Shown piece by piece: positions 18,924 through 27,301 of a stretch of 64,000 nucleotides of DNA. The DNA is taken from contig NZ_JBHSAF010000001.1 in NCBI RefSeq assembly GCF_042649925.1, positions 650,449 to 714,448 on the forward strand. The letters run 5' to 3'. Source of the stretch: Pseudaeromonas sharmana. Lineage in GTDB: Bacteria > Pseudomonadota > Gammaproteobacteria > Enterobacterales > Aeromonadaceae. Position 1 is the first letter of the stretch. The number at the start of each line of letters is the position of its first letter. Below the pieces are notes generated by a model, which saw nothing but the letters and a program-made list of their open reading frames with translations, was not told where the DNA came from and did no database searches. The position numbers and the translations under genes are program-made.

Positions 18924-19562
18924 ATGGAACAGCTCGAATTTTCTCTTTATCTAAAGTTCTTTATTGGTCTCGTGGCTATCATTAATCCGCTTGGATTGCT
19001 GCCGGTTTTTGTCAGCCTGACCAGTCACCAGACGCCGCAAGAGCGCTTGAAAACCAACACCACGGCCAACCTCGCGGTCATGATTATTCTGTGGATATCG
19101 ATGTTCTTTGGGCAGGTTATCCTGGATCTGTTCGGGATATCGATTGCGTCGTTTCGTATTGCCGGTGGCTCGCTGATTACCTTGATCGCTTGGTCGATGT
19201 TGCAGGGCAAGTTGGGGGAAGTGCGCCACAACAAGGAGGAGAAAGGGGAGTCGGTGGCCAAGGAGTCAATCGCGGTAGTTCCGCTGGCGCTGCCGCTGAT
19301 GGCGGGTCCGGGTGCGATCAGCTCGACAATTGTTTATGCCAGCCAATTTAATTCTCCAGGCCAGCTATTGGCACTGAGTTTGGTTGTCGTCGTCTTCTCT
19401 TTGTTTTCATGGCTGGTATTTCGTGCCGCGCCTTTGCTGTTTCGTCTGATGGGCAAAACCGGTATCAACGTGGTGACGCGTATCATGGGGCTGATCATGA
19501 TGTCTCTTGGTATTGAGATTATTGTCGCCGGACTGAAACACATGTTCCCGGGCTTGATGTGA
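18924..19562 (+). CDS. ychE: MarC/UPF0056 family inner membrane protein
   Basis: This 212-residue protein has about six transmembrane helices and matches E. coli YchE in length and key blocks: LKFFIGLVAIINPLG, GISIASFRIAGG, ESIAVVPLALPLMAGPGAISS and GINVVTRIMGLIMMSLGIE. The family was once linked to antibiotic resistance through MarC, but no transport activity is established. It sits between adhE and oppA exactly as in E. coli. It could be co-transcribed with the opp operon only across a 230-base gap. Confidence 0.93.
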   Translation: MEQLEFSLYLKFFIGLVAIINPLGLLPVFVSLTSHQTPQERLKTNTTANLAVMIILWISMFFGQVILDLFGISIASFRIAGGSLITLIAWSMLQGKLGEVRHNKEEKGESVAKESIAVVPLALPLMAGPGAISSTIVYASQFNSPGQLLALSLVVVVFSLFSWLVFRAAPLLFRLMGKTGINVVTRIMGLIMMSLGIEIIVAGLKHMFPGLM

Positions 19563-19792
19563 TACTTTGGTGAATAAAAAGCACCGTTTTTGTGCAATTG
19601 TTCTATATGTATTCATATCCTCTGCATACTTGTGGTGAGGCGCGATAAATAACGCGCCACTAAAGGCTTTTCCCACAAAATCTGTTGCATTCTGCTGCGC
19701 GTCAGGGAATTATTCCTTGGTTCGAATATTGACCTTTGGCTCATTTGTAGCCGGGCGATTCGATCAAGGATAATCTGATACGGAGTAAGGAC

Positions 19793-21472
19793 ATGACGCA
19801 TAATAAAAAAGCGCTCGCACTGGCAGTTGCCACATCCGTGCTGATGTGGGGCTGTGGCCAACCACAACAGGCTGAAGAAGCCAAGCCTGCGGCGCCGGAA
19901 GTTAAGAAGGAAGCGGCCGCCAAGCCGGTTTCCAAGGCAGATGTAAAACTGGCTGCTGTTCAGGAGCTGGTAAAAGGGAATGGAGCCGAGCCAGCTACGC
20001 TGGACCCGGCCAAGACAGAAGGGACGGTAGAGTCCAACATCCAGCGTGACCTGTACGAAGGTCTGGTCACCACTGGCCCGAACGGCGAGATCCGTCCGGC
20101 TGTCGCAGAAAGCTGGGAAACCAAGGATAACAAGGTATTTGTATTCCACCTGCGCAAGGATGCCAAGTGGTCGAACGGCGATCCGGTAACAGCCGGTGAT
20201 TTCGTATACGCCTTCCGCCGTGTTGTCGATCCGAAGACGGGCTCCCCCTATTCTTGGTACTTGGAAACCCCGGGTATCGTGAATGCTTCCAACATCATCA
20301 ATGGCAAAGCCAAACCGGAAGAGCTTGGTGTCAAGGCCATTGACGACTACACCTTCGAAGTGACCCTCGAGAAGCCAATCTCCTATTTCGTCAGCATGAT
20401 GGCACACACCACCGTCTATCCTGAGCCGCAAAAGGTGATCGAGAAATTTGGCGACAAGTGGACGCAGCCGGGCAACCTGGTCGGTAACGGTGCTTACACA
20501 CTCAAGGAGTGGGTGGTTAACGAGAAGATCGTCCTGGAACGTAATAACAAGTACTGGGATGACAAGAACACCACCATCAACAAGGTCACCTACCTGCCGA
20601 TTCAGTCGCAAAATGCTGACATGAACCGCTATCTGGCTGGCGAAGTCGACATGACTTATGAAACGCCGATCGAGCAGTTTAAGCGTCTGCAAAAAGAGCG
20701 TCCGGATGAAGTTCGTGTGACGGGTTATGTCGGTACCTACTACTACGAATTCAACTGCAAGAAGAAGCCGTTTGACGACGTTCGCGTTCGTAAAGCCCTC
20801 TCTTATGCTATTGACCGCAACGTGATTGCCGAGGCCGTCATGGGACAAGGTCAGAAGCCTGGCTATGGCCTGGTACCTGACTTCGTCGATGGTTTCGTAC
20901 CGCAAGTTCCGGCCTATGCCAAGCTGAGCCAGGAACAGCGTAACGAAGAAGCCAAGAAGCTGTTGGCTGAAGCTGGTTTCAACGATAAGAACCCGCTGAA
21001 GTTCGAACTGCTGTACAACACCAGCGAAAACCACAAGAAGGTGGCGGTTGCTGTTGCTGCCATGTGGAAAAAGACGCTGGGTGTCGACGTGGCGCTGGTC
21101 AACCAGGAGTGGAAGACCTACCTGGAAACCAAATCTGGCGGAAACTTTGACGTAGCGCGTGCGGGCTGGATCGCCGACTACAATGAAGCCTCTTCCATGC
21201 TGGATCTGAAACAGACCACCCATGGTAACAACGATGGTAAGTACTCCAATGCCAAGTATGACGAACTGATGGCCAAGAGCCGTGAGGTCGCCAATGCTGA
21301 AGAGCGTAATAAGCTGTATGCCGAAGCTGAAGCGATTCTGGCTGAAGACATGCCATTGGCTAACATCTACCAATACGTGACTGCACGTCTGGTCAAGCCG
21401 TATGTTGGTGGTTATCCGAACAACCCGCTGGATAACCTGTATACCAAGGATATGTACATCATCGCTCACTAA
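19793..21472 (+). CDS. oppA: Oligopeptide-binding protein OppA (lipoprotein form)
   Basis: OppA captures peptides and delivers them to OppBCDF. The 559-residue product is an SBP_bac_5 family protein. It carries a lipobox (VLMWGC, Cys near residue 21) and an Ala/Lys/Glu/Pro-rich linker (about 22-60), so it is expected to be lipid-anchored, unlike the soluble periplasmic E. coli OppA. Core motifs include DLYEGLVTTGPNGEIRPAVA, WSNGDPVTAGDFVYAFRR and VRKALSYAIDR. The ATG at 19793 follows ggag. A GC hairpin (GGCGCG / CGCGCC, 19639-19658) lies in the 230-base upstream region. A hairpin after the stop probably lets oppA message exceed that of oppBCDF. Confidence 0.95.
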   Translation: MTHNKKALALAVATSVLMWGCGQPQQAEEAKPAAPEVKKEAAAKPVSKADVKLAAVQELVKGNGAEPATLDPAKTEGTVESNIQRDLYEGLVTTGPNGEIRPAVAESWETKDNKVFVFHLRKDAKWSNGDPVTAGDFVYAFRRVVDPKTGSPYSWYLETPGIVNASNIINGKAKPEELGVKAIDDYTFEVTLEKPISYFVSMMAHTTVYPEPQKVIEKFGDKWTQPGNLVGNGAYTLKEWVVNEKIVLERNNKYWDDKNTTINKVTYLPIQSQNADMNRYLAGEVDMTYETPIEQFKRLQKERPDEVRVTGYVGTYYYEFNCKKKPFDDVRVRKALSYAIDRNVIAEAVMGQGQKPGYGLVPDFVDGFVPQVPAYAKLSQEQRNEEAKKLLAEAGFNDKNPLKFELLYNTSENHKKVAVAVAAMWKKTLGVDVALVNQEWKTYLETKSGGNFDVARAGWIADYNEASSMLDLKQTTHGNNDGKYSNAKYDELMAKSREVANAEERNKLYAEAEAILAEDMPLANIYQYVTARLVKPYVGGYPNNPLDNLYTKDMYIIAH

Positions 21473-21495
21473 GGTGACTGCGAGACCGTGACATA

Positions 21496-21517
21496 AAACC
21501 CGCCTTCGGGCGGGTTT
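21496..21517 (+). terminator. Intercistronic hairpin between oppA and oppB
   Basis: Stem AAACCCG(CC) / (GG)CGGGTTT with a TTC loop, followed by only CTTCTG. This is likely a partial terminator or 3' protection stem, as in many binding-protein operons. Confidence 0.75.
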
Positions 21518-21561
21518 CTTCTGTCCGGTTTCTCGGCGCCTGAGTCTGTGCCGGAATCGAT

Positions 21562-22482
21562 ATGATCAAATTCATACTAAAACGTCTATTGGAAGCTATT
21601 CCTACTCTGCTGGTGCTAATCACCGTATCCTTCTTCATGATGCGGTTTGCGCCTGGCAACCCTTTCTCCACCGAGCGGGGACTACCGCCGGAAGTGATGG
21701 CCAACATCCAGGAAAAATATGGTCTCGACAAGCCTGTCTATCAGCAGTATCTGACCTACCTGGGTAATCTGGTGCAAGGAGATCTTGGCCCATCATTCAA
21801 GTACAAGGATTTCTCCGTCAACGATCTGGTGAGCAAGGCGCTGCCTGTTTCGGCGACCATTGGCTCCTTTGCCTTCCTGCTGGCATTAGGGTTGGGGGCC
21901 TCGCTCGGCGTCTTCGCCGCCTTGAAGCAGAATAGTTGGGTCGACTATTCGAGTATGACGTTGGCGATGCTCGGGGTGGTTATGCCCTCGTTTGTCCTGG
22001 CGCCGGTATTGACCCTGATCTTTGCCATCGGACTGCGCTGGTTGCCGGCCGGAGGCTGGAACGGCGGACAACTCCAATTCATGATTCTGCCGGTCATCGG
22101 CATGACCATGTATTACATCTCCTCGATTGCACGCATCATGCGCGGCAGCATGATTGAGACGATGAACTCCAACTTCATCCGCACCGCCCGTGCCAAGGGG
22201 TTGCCGCTGCACTACATCATTCTGCGTCATGCGTTGCGTCCGGCCATGCTGCCGGTGGTTTCCTATCTGGGCCCGGCCTTCGTCGGTATTATCACCGGCT
22301 CCGTGGTCATCGAAACCATCTTTGGTTTACCGGGGATCGGTCAGCTGTTCGTCAATGGTGCGCTGAACCGTGACTACTCCATGGTGCTGGGGCTGACCAT
22401 ACTGGTGGGAGCCCTGACGATCACCTTCAATGCGGTCGTTGACATCCTGTATGCCTTCATCGATCCGAAGATCCGCTACTGA
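21562..22482 (+). CDS. oppB: Oligopeptide ABC transporter permease OppB
   Basis: OppB is one of the two membrane subunits of the peptide importer. The 306-residue protein starts MIKFILKRLLEAIPTLLVL, has six hydrophobic segments and carries the permease coupling motif around EAA-like FIRTARAKGLPLHYIILRHALRPA, with GSVVIETIFGLPGIGQLF after it. Length and motifs match E. coli OppB (306 residues). It follows oppA across an intercistronic hairpin and is 14 bases upstream of oppC, so the BCDF genes form one translational cluster. Confidence 0.95.
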   Translation: MIKFILKRLLEAIPTLLVLITVSFFMMRFAPGNPFSTERGLPPEVMANIQEKYGLDKPVYQQYLTYLGNLVQGDLGPSFKYKDFSVNDLVSKALPVSATIGSFAFLLALGLGASLGVFAALKQNSWVDYSSMTLAMLGVVMPSFVLAPVLTLIFAIGLRWLPAGGWNGGQLQFMILPVIGMTMYYISSIARIMRGSMIETMNSNFIRTARAKGLPLHYIILRHALRPAMLPVVSYLGPAFVGIITGSVVIETIFGLPGIGQLFVNGALNRDYSMVLGLTILVGALTITFNAVVDILYAFIDPKIRY

Positions 22483-22496
22483 GGTGGAAGTGTAAA

Positions 22497-23402
22497 ATGG
22501 TCAATAAAGAATCCAAACAGGCCGTGTCTCACTTTGCCAGTGAACTCGATATCAAGGGGCGTTCGCTGTGGCAAGATGCCGCGCGCCGCTTCTTTAAGAA
22601 CCGGGCGGCACTTACCAGCCTTATCGTGTTGTCGCTGATCACTGTGCTGGTGATCCTCGGGCCTTACTTGTCAGCGTATGCCTTTGATGAACCGGACTGG
22701 GGCGCCATGCACACCGGACCGGACTTTGCCACCGGGCACTATTTTGGTACCGATAGCCTCGGGCGTGATTTGTTTGTCCGTACCCTGATGGGGGGGCGAA
22801 TCTCACTGATGGTCGGGATCCTCGGTGCCCTGGTTGCTGTCGTCATCGGTACCTTGTATGGCGCTGCGGCAGGTTTTATCGGTGGGCGCGTGGACCGCGT
22901 CATGATGCGCGCGCTGGAAATACTCTACGCCTTCCCGTTCATGTTCTTCGTCATCATGTTGGTGACCTTCTTCGGACGTAACCTGTGGTTGATCTTTATC
23001 GCCATCGGGGCAGTGAGCTGGCTGGATATGGCGCGGATTGTCCGTGGCCAGACCTTGAGTCTGAAGAGCAAGGAGTTTATTGAGGCTGCACATGTCTGTG
23101 GCGTGTCGCAATGGAACATCATCACCCGCCATATCGTACCCAACGTACTGGGGATTGTGGTGGTGTACTCCACCCTGCTGGTGCCCGGGATGATTCTGTT
23201 TGAATCTTTCCTTAGCTTCTTGGGGCTGGGGGTTCAGGAGCCGATGACCAGTTGGGGCGCATTGCTGGATGAAGGGTCGAAATCCATGGAGGTAGCGCTG
23301 TGGCATCTGCTGTTCCCCGCGGGCTTCATGGTGGTAACCCTGTTCTGTTTCAACTTCCTGGGTGACGGTCTGCGCGACGCCCTGGATCCGAAAGACCGCT
23401 AA
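22497..23402 (+). CDS. oppC: Oligopeptide ABC transporter permease OppC
   Basis: OppC is the second membrane subunit. The 301-residue protein has a soluble N-terminal segment (about 1-35), an N-terminal OppC helix and a five-helix permease core. The coupling loop is FIEAAHVCGVSQWNIITRHIVPN and the conserved end is GDGLRDALDPKDR. GTDSLGRDLFVR, typical of DppC/OppC proteins, is present. The ATG at 22497 follows gaggtgg. oppD begins 10 bases after its stop. Confidence 0.95.
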   Translation: MVNKESKQAVSHFASELDIKGRSLWQDAARRFFKNRAALTSLIVLSLITVLVILGPYLSAYAFDEPDWGAMHTGPDFATGHYFGTDSLGRDLFVRTLMGGRISLMVGILGALVAVVIGTLYGAAAGFIGGRVDRVMMRALEILYAFPFMFFVIMLVTFFGRNLWLIFIAIGAVSWLDMARIVRGQTLSLKSKEFIEAAHVCGVSQWNIITRHIVPNVLGIVVVYSTLLVPGMILFESFLSFLGLGVQEPMTSWGALLDEGSKSMEVALWHLLFPAGFMVVTLFCFNFLGDGLRDALDPKDR

Positions 23403-23412
23403 GGAGCACGCC

Positions 23413-24375
23413 ATGTCATTGTTGGAAGTCAAGGATCTGCGTGTCGAATTCAAAACGCCCGAAGGGAATGTCGTCGCGGTCAACGATCTCAATTTTTCTC
23501 TGCAAGCCGGGGAAACGCTCGGTATTGTCGGTGAATCCGGATCCGGCAAGAGCCAGACAGCCTTTGCCCTGATGGGGCTGCTGGCCAAGAACGGCGTCAT
23601 CACCGGTTCTGCCCAGTTTGAGGGGCGTGAAATCCTCAATCTGCCGCTCAAGGAGCTCAACAAGATCCGTTCCGAGAAGATTGCGATGATCTTTCAGGAC
23701 CCGATGACCTCGTTGAACCCGTATATGAAAGTCGGCAAACAGTTGATGGAAGTGTTGCTGCTGCACAAAGGCATGAGCAAGGCGGAGGCCTTCGAAGCCT
23801 CGGTGCGCATGCTGGACGCGGTCAAGATCCCCGAGGCGCGCAAACGGATGAACATGTTCCCGCATGAATTCTCCGGTGGCATGCGTCAACGTGTGATGAT
23901 CGCGATGGCGTTGCTGTGCAACCCTAAACTGCTGATTGCCGATGAACCCACCACAGCGCTGGATGTGACAGTTCAGGCCCAGATCATGACGTTGCTCAAC
24001 GAGCTGAAACGGGATTTCAATACCGCCATCATCATGATTACCCACGATCTGGGGGTTATCGCCGGTCTGTGTGACAAGGTGCTGGTGATGTATGCCGGAC
24101 GTACCATGGAGTATGGCAAGGTCAACGATATCTTCTACCACCCATCCCACCCCTATACCGAAGGGCTGCTCAAGGCGATTCCACGCCTGGACAGCGAAGG
24201 GGAGATGCTGGCGACGATTCCGGGCAATCCGCCGAATTTGCTGCGTTTGCCGCAAGGCTGTCCGTTCCAGGAGCGTTGCCATCGCGTCAGCGAACGGTGT
24301 TCGCTCTCGTCACCGGCATTGACCGGGTTTGGCGAGGGGCGTTTGCGCGCCTGTCACTGGGATTGGAAGGAGTAA
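23413..24375 (+). CDS. oppD: Oligopeptide ABC transporter ATPase OppD
   Basis: OppD and OppF form the ATPase heterodimer. The 320-residue protein has Walker A GESGSGKSQ, signature FSGGMRQRV, Walker B LLIADEPTTALD and the switch His in ITHDLG. The C-terminal cysteine cluster (CPFQERCHRVSERC...ACH) fits the oligopeptide/dipeptide ATPase C-terminal domain, which in relatives binds an iron-sulphur cluster. I start at the ATG at 23413 (after aaggag) rather than the earlier frame start inside oppC. Confidence 0.95.
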   Translation: MSLLEVKDLRVEFKTPEGNVVAVNDLNFSLQAGETLGIVGESGSGKSQTAFALMGLLAKNGVITGSAQFEGREILNLPLKELNKIRSEKIAMIFQDPMTSLNPYMKVGKQLMEVLLLHKGMSKAEAFEASVRMLDAVKIPEARKRMNMFPHEFSGGMRQRVMIAMALLCNPKLLIADEPTTALDVTVQAQIMTLLNELKRDFNTAIIMITHDLGVIAGLCDKVLVMYAGRTMEYGKVNDIFYHPSHPYTEGLLKAIPRLDSEGEMLATIPGNPPNLLRLPQGCPFQERCHRVSERCSLSSPALTGFGEGRLRACHWDWKE

Positions 24376-24378
24376 GGC

Positions 24379-25368
24379 ATGAGCGACAAGAAACTACTGC
24401 TTGAAGTGAATAACCTCAAAGTTCACTTCAAGATCAAAAGCGACAAGGCCTGGCCCTGGTCTCCGGCGTTGACGCTCAAGGCGGTCGATGGGGTCTCCAT
24501 CAAGCTGTATGAAGGCGAAACCCTGGGGGTGGTTGGCGAATCGGGATGCGGTAAGTCAACTTTTGCCCGCGCCATCATTGGCCTGGTGCCTTCCACCGAA
24601 GGTAATGTGGTCTGGCTGGGTCAGGACTTGACCCGACTGCCACACCGAGAACTGCGGGAGAAGCGCAAGGAAATCCAGATGATCTTCCAGGATCCGCTGG
24701 CTTCATTGAACCCGCGCATGACGATTGGCGACATCATTGCTGAACCGTTACGGACCTTCTATCCCCAGCTGCCCAAGCAGGAGGTGATGGATAAGGTCAA
24801 AGCGATCATGATGAAAGTCGGTTTGCTGCCGAACTTGATCAACCGCTATCCGCACGAGTTCTCTGGCGGGCAATGTCAGCGGATCGGCATCGCACGGGCG
24901 TTGATTCTCGAGCCGAAGATGATCATCTGTGACGAGCCGGTTTCGGCGCTGGATGTCTCGATTCAGGCCCAGGTGGTGAACTTGCTCAAAGCGCTGCAGA
25001 AGGAGATGGGGTTATCGCTGGTGTTTATTGCCCACGATCTGTCGGTCGTCAAACACATCTCTGACCGGGTTCTGGTGATGTACCTGGGCAATGCCGTCGA
25101 GCTGGGAACGGGCAAGCAAATCTACGCCAACCCGCTGCACCCCTACACTCGGGCGCTGATGTCGGCGGTTCCGATTCCGGATCCGGAGCTGGAGCGGAAC
25201 AAAACCATTCAGCTGCTGGAAGGTGACTTGCCATCACCCATCCGCCCTCCCAGCGGATGTGTGTTTCGCACCCGCTGCCCGCTGGCCGATGCCGAATGTG
25301 CCAAGACACGGCCATCGATTCAAGGCAGCGATGACCACGCGGTTTCCTGTCTGAAAGTGAAATTGTAA
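24379..25368 (+). CDS. oppF: Oligopeptide ABC transporter ATPase OppF
   Basis: This is the partner of OppD. The 329-residue protein has Walker A GESGCGKST, signature FSGGQCQRIG, Walker B MIICDEPVSALD, switch His in IAHDLS and a C-terminal cysteine motif (CVFRTRCPLADAEC). It starts 3 bases after the oppD stop behind aaggag-like sequence, so translation is coupled. It is the last gene of the operon and is followed by a terminator. Confidence 0.95.
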   Translation: MSDKKLLLEVNNLKVHFKIKSDKAWPWSPALTLKAVDGVSIKLYEGETLGVVGESGCGKSTFARAIIGLVPSTEGNVVWLGQDLTRLPHRELREKRKEIQMIFQDPLASLNPRMTIGDIIAEPLRTFYPQLPKQEVMDKVKAIMMKVGLLPNLINRYPHEFSGGQCQRIGIARALILEPKMIICDEPVSALDVSIQAQVVNLLKALQKEMGLSLVFIAHDLSVVKHISDRVLVMYLGNAVELGTGKQIYANPLHPYTRALMSAVPIPDPELERNKTIQLLEGDLPSPIRPPSGCVFRTRCPLADAECAKTRPSIQGSDDHAVSCLKVKL

Positions 25369-25371
25369 CTC

Positions 25372-25400
25372 CCAAGCCCCGTTCGCGGGGCTTGTTCCTT
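25372..25400 (+). terminator. Terminator of the opp operon
   Basis: Stem CAAGCCCCG / CGGGGCTTG around a TT-centred loop, followed by TTCCTTTCC. The T tract is weak. Confidence 0.8.
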
Positions 25401-25748
25401 TCCAAGAGACCCGTTGCTCTTGTCCAAATGAAAACCTCTGCTATGGCGCGCTGCGGCGCCTAGAGATTAAATACTACTCAAAGTGCGACCAGGTAGCCGT
25501 TATGGCTAATGAATGGCGGCTTCACGCAATTTGACCACTGTTTTTAGCGGCAATTGGTAGTATTCTAGCTGACGGCTTAACCAAGACAGGAGCATGCCCG
25601 CGTCCAATCTTGTATTGCAGGCTGAAATGGGCTGCAGTGCGCACAGGTGGACGGTCTGCCGTCATGGTTCGCTTGCCGGGAGTGGCGGGGAACGATGGGA
25701 TGGCGGACATACAAATCAAATCAAGACAAGTGTGAGGAACCACATTCC
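25401..25748 (+). other. Upstream region of aroP
   Basis: About 350 bases with no supportable gene. I looked for TyrR boxes (TGTAAA-N6-TTTACA) and a TrpR operator and found no convincing match. Confidence 0.4.
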
Positions 25749-27131
25749 ATGGACGTCAGACATCAGGATGGCGAGCTCAAGCGCGGCTTGAAGAATCGTC
25801 ATATCCAGCTTATTGCCCTCGGCGGTGCTATTGGTACCGGCCTGTTTTATGCCATTGGCTCCACCATAGCGATGGCAGGCCCTGCCGTGCTGCTAGGTTA
25901 TGCCATCGGCGGTTTTATCGCTTTCCTCATCATGCGCCAACTGGGCGAAATGGTGGCCGAAGAGCCGGTTTCCGGTTCGTTCAGTTTCTTCGCCAACAAG
26001 TACTGGAACGGTTTTGCCGGTTTCCTGGCTGGTTGGAATTATTGGGTGCTCTATGTGCTCGTCAGCATGGCCGAGCTGACGGTGGTAGGAAAATACATAC
26101 AGTTCTGGTTTCCGGATATTCCGACCTGGATGTCCGCCGCGTTCTTCTTCGTGGTGATCAATGCCATCAATCTGTCTAACGTCAAGCACTTTGGCGAGAT
26201 GGAGTTCTGGTTTGCCATCATCAAGGTGGTGGCCATCATCGGCATGATCGGTTTTGGTAGCTACCTGCTGTTCAGCGGCAAGGGCGGAGAACAGGCAAGT
26301 ATCAGCAACCTCTGGGCACACGACGGCTTCCTGCCTCACGGCTGGAGAGGGTTGGTGATGTCATTGGCGATCATCATGTTCTCGTTTGGCGGTCTGGAGT
26401 TGGTCGGCATCACCGCCGCCGAGGCCGATAACCCGCGCAAGAGTATTCCGCGCGCCATCAACCAGGTGCTGTACCGCATTCTGATCTTCTACATCGGTGC
26501 CATGACGGTGTTGCTGGCACTCTATCCTTGGAACATGATTCAGGCGGATAGCAGTCCATTCGTGATGATCTTCAACTCTATCGGTGCCGTGCCAGTCGCC
26601 CATGTCTTGAATATCGTGGTATTGACCGCAGCACTGTCGGTCTATAACAGCTGCGTCTACTGTAACAGCCGTATGCTGCATGGACTGGCGCTGCAGGGTA
26701 ATGCGCCACGGGCGCTGCTGAAGGTGGATCGTCGCGGCGTGCCGGTATGGGCGATCCTGGTCTCGGCCTTGACGACGCTGATCTGTGTGGTCATCAACTA
26801 TGTGATTCCCGGTGAAGCCTTCAAGCTGTTGATGGCTCTGGTTGTCGCCGCACTGGTTATCAACTGGGCCATGATCAGCCTGACGCATCTGAAATTCCGT
26901 CGTCGCATGGTGGCGCTGAAAACCGAGCCCGTATTCAAGGCATTCTGGTTCCCGGTGGCCAACTATCTGTGTCTGGCCTTCCTCGGTGGCATGCTGGTGA
27001 TCCTCTACCTGCTGGATGAGAAGATCTCGGTTTATCTGGTGCCGGTGTGGCTGATTGTCATGGCTATTGGCTACTGGTTCAAACAGCGTCGGGATCGTCT
27101 GCAGCTCTCCTCGGCGGCCAGTGCCCTCTGA
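25749..27131 (+). CDS. aroP: Aromatic amino acid permease AroP
   Basis: AroP imports phenylalanine, tyrosine and tryptophan across the inner membrane by proton symport. The 460-residue APC-family protein has about twelve transmembrane helices. It is very close to E. coli AroP, for example ELKRGLKNRHIQLIALGGAI, GSFSFFANKYW, FSFGGLELVGITAAEADNPR and NIVVLTAALSVYNSCVYCNS. The ATG at 25749 follows gagga at about 10 bases; an earlier frame start at 25647 has no family support. It is monocistronic with its own terminator. Confidence 0.93.
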   Translation: MDVRHQDGELKRGLKNRHIQLIALGGAIGTGLFYAIGSTIAMAGPAVLLGYAIGGFIAFLIMRQLGEMVAEEPVSGSFSFFANKYWNGFAGFLAGWNYWVLYVLVSMAELTVVGKYIQFWFPDIPTWMSAAFFFVVINAINLSNVKHFGEMEFWFAIIKVVAIIGMIGFGSYLLFSGKGGEQASISNLWAHDGFLPHGWRGLVMSLAIIMFSFGGLELVGITAAEADNPRKSIPRAINQVLYRILIFYIGAMTVLLALYPWNMIQADSSPFVMIFNSIGAVPVAHVLNIVVLTAALSVYNSCVYCNSRMLHGLALQGNAPRALLKVDRRGVPVWAILVSALTTLICVVINYVIPGEAFKLLMALVVAALVINWAMISLTHLKFRRRMVALKTEPVFKAFWFPVANYLCLAFLGGMLVILYLLDEKISVYLVPVWLIVMAIGYWFKQRRDRLQLSSAASAL

Positions 27132-27148
27132 TGATGGCAACGCCCTAT

Positions 27149-27174
27149 AAAGCCAGCGCAAGCTGGCTTTTTTG
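27149..27174 (+). terminator. Terminator of aroP
   Basis: Stem AAAGCCAGC / GCTGGCTTT with loop GCAA, running into TTTTTT. Confidence 0.95.
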
Positions 27175-27301
27175 TGGCCGTTATATTAAGGCGCGCAACG
27201 CAGCGCATCAGCGCCGATGTTCCCGACAGCATCGGGCGCAGTTCATGCACTGGCCGCGGGAATGGCACGCCGCCACACTGCCAGATTACGCCCCCCGACA
27301 A

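Noticed and set aside
19613..21469. A 618-codon minus-strand frame antisense to oppA
   Set aside because: oppA is certain. The open antisense frame follows from its biased codon use, and the product has no recognisable domain or ribosome binding site.
25401..25748. TyrR or TrpR operators upstream of aroP
   Set aside because: No match good enough to the TyrR box or the trp operator; only partial half-sites.
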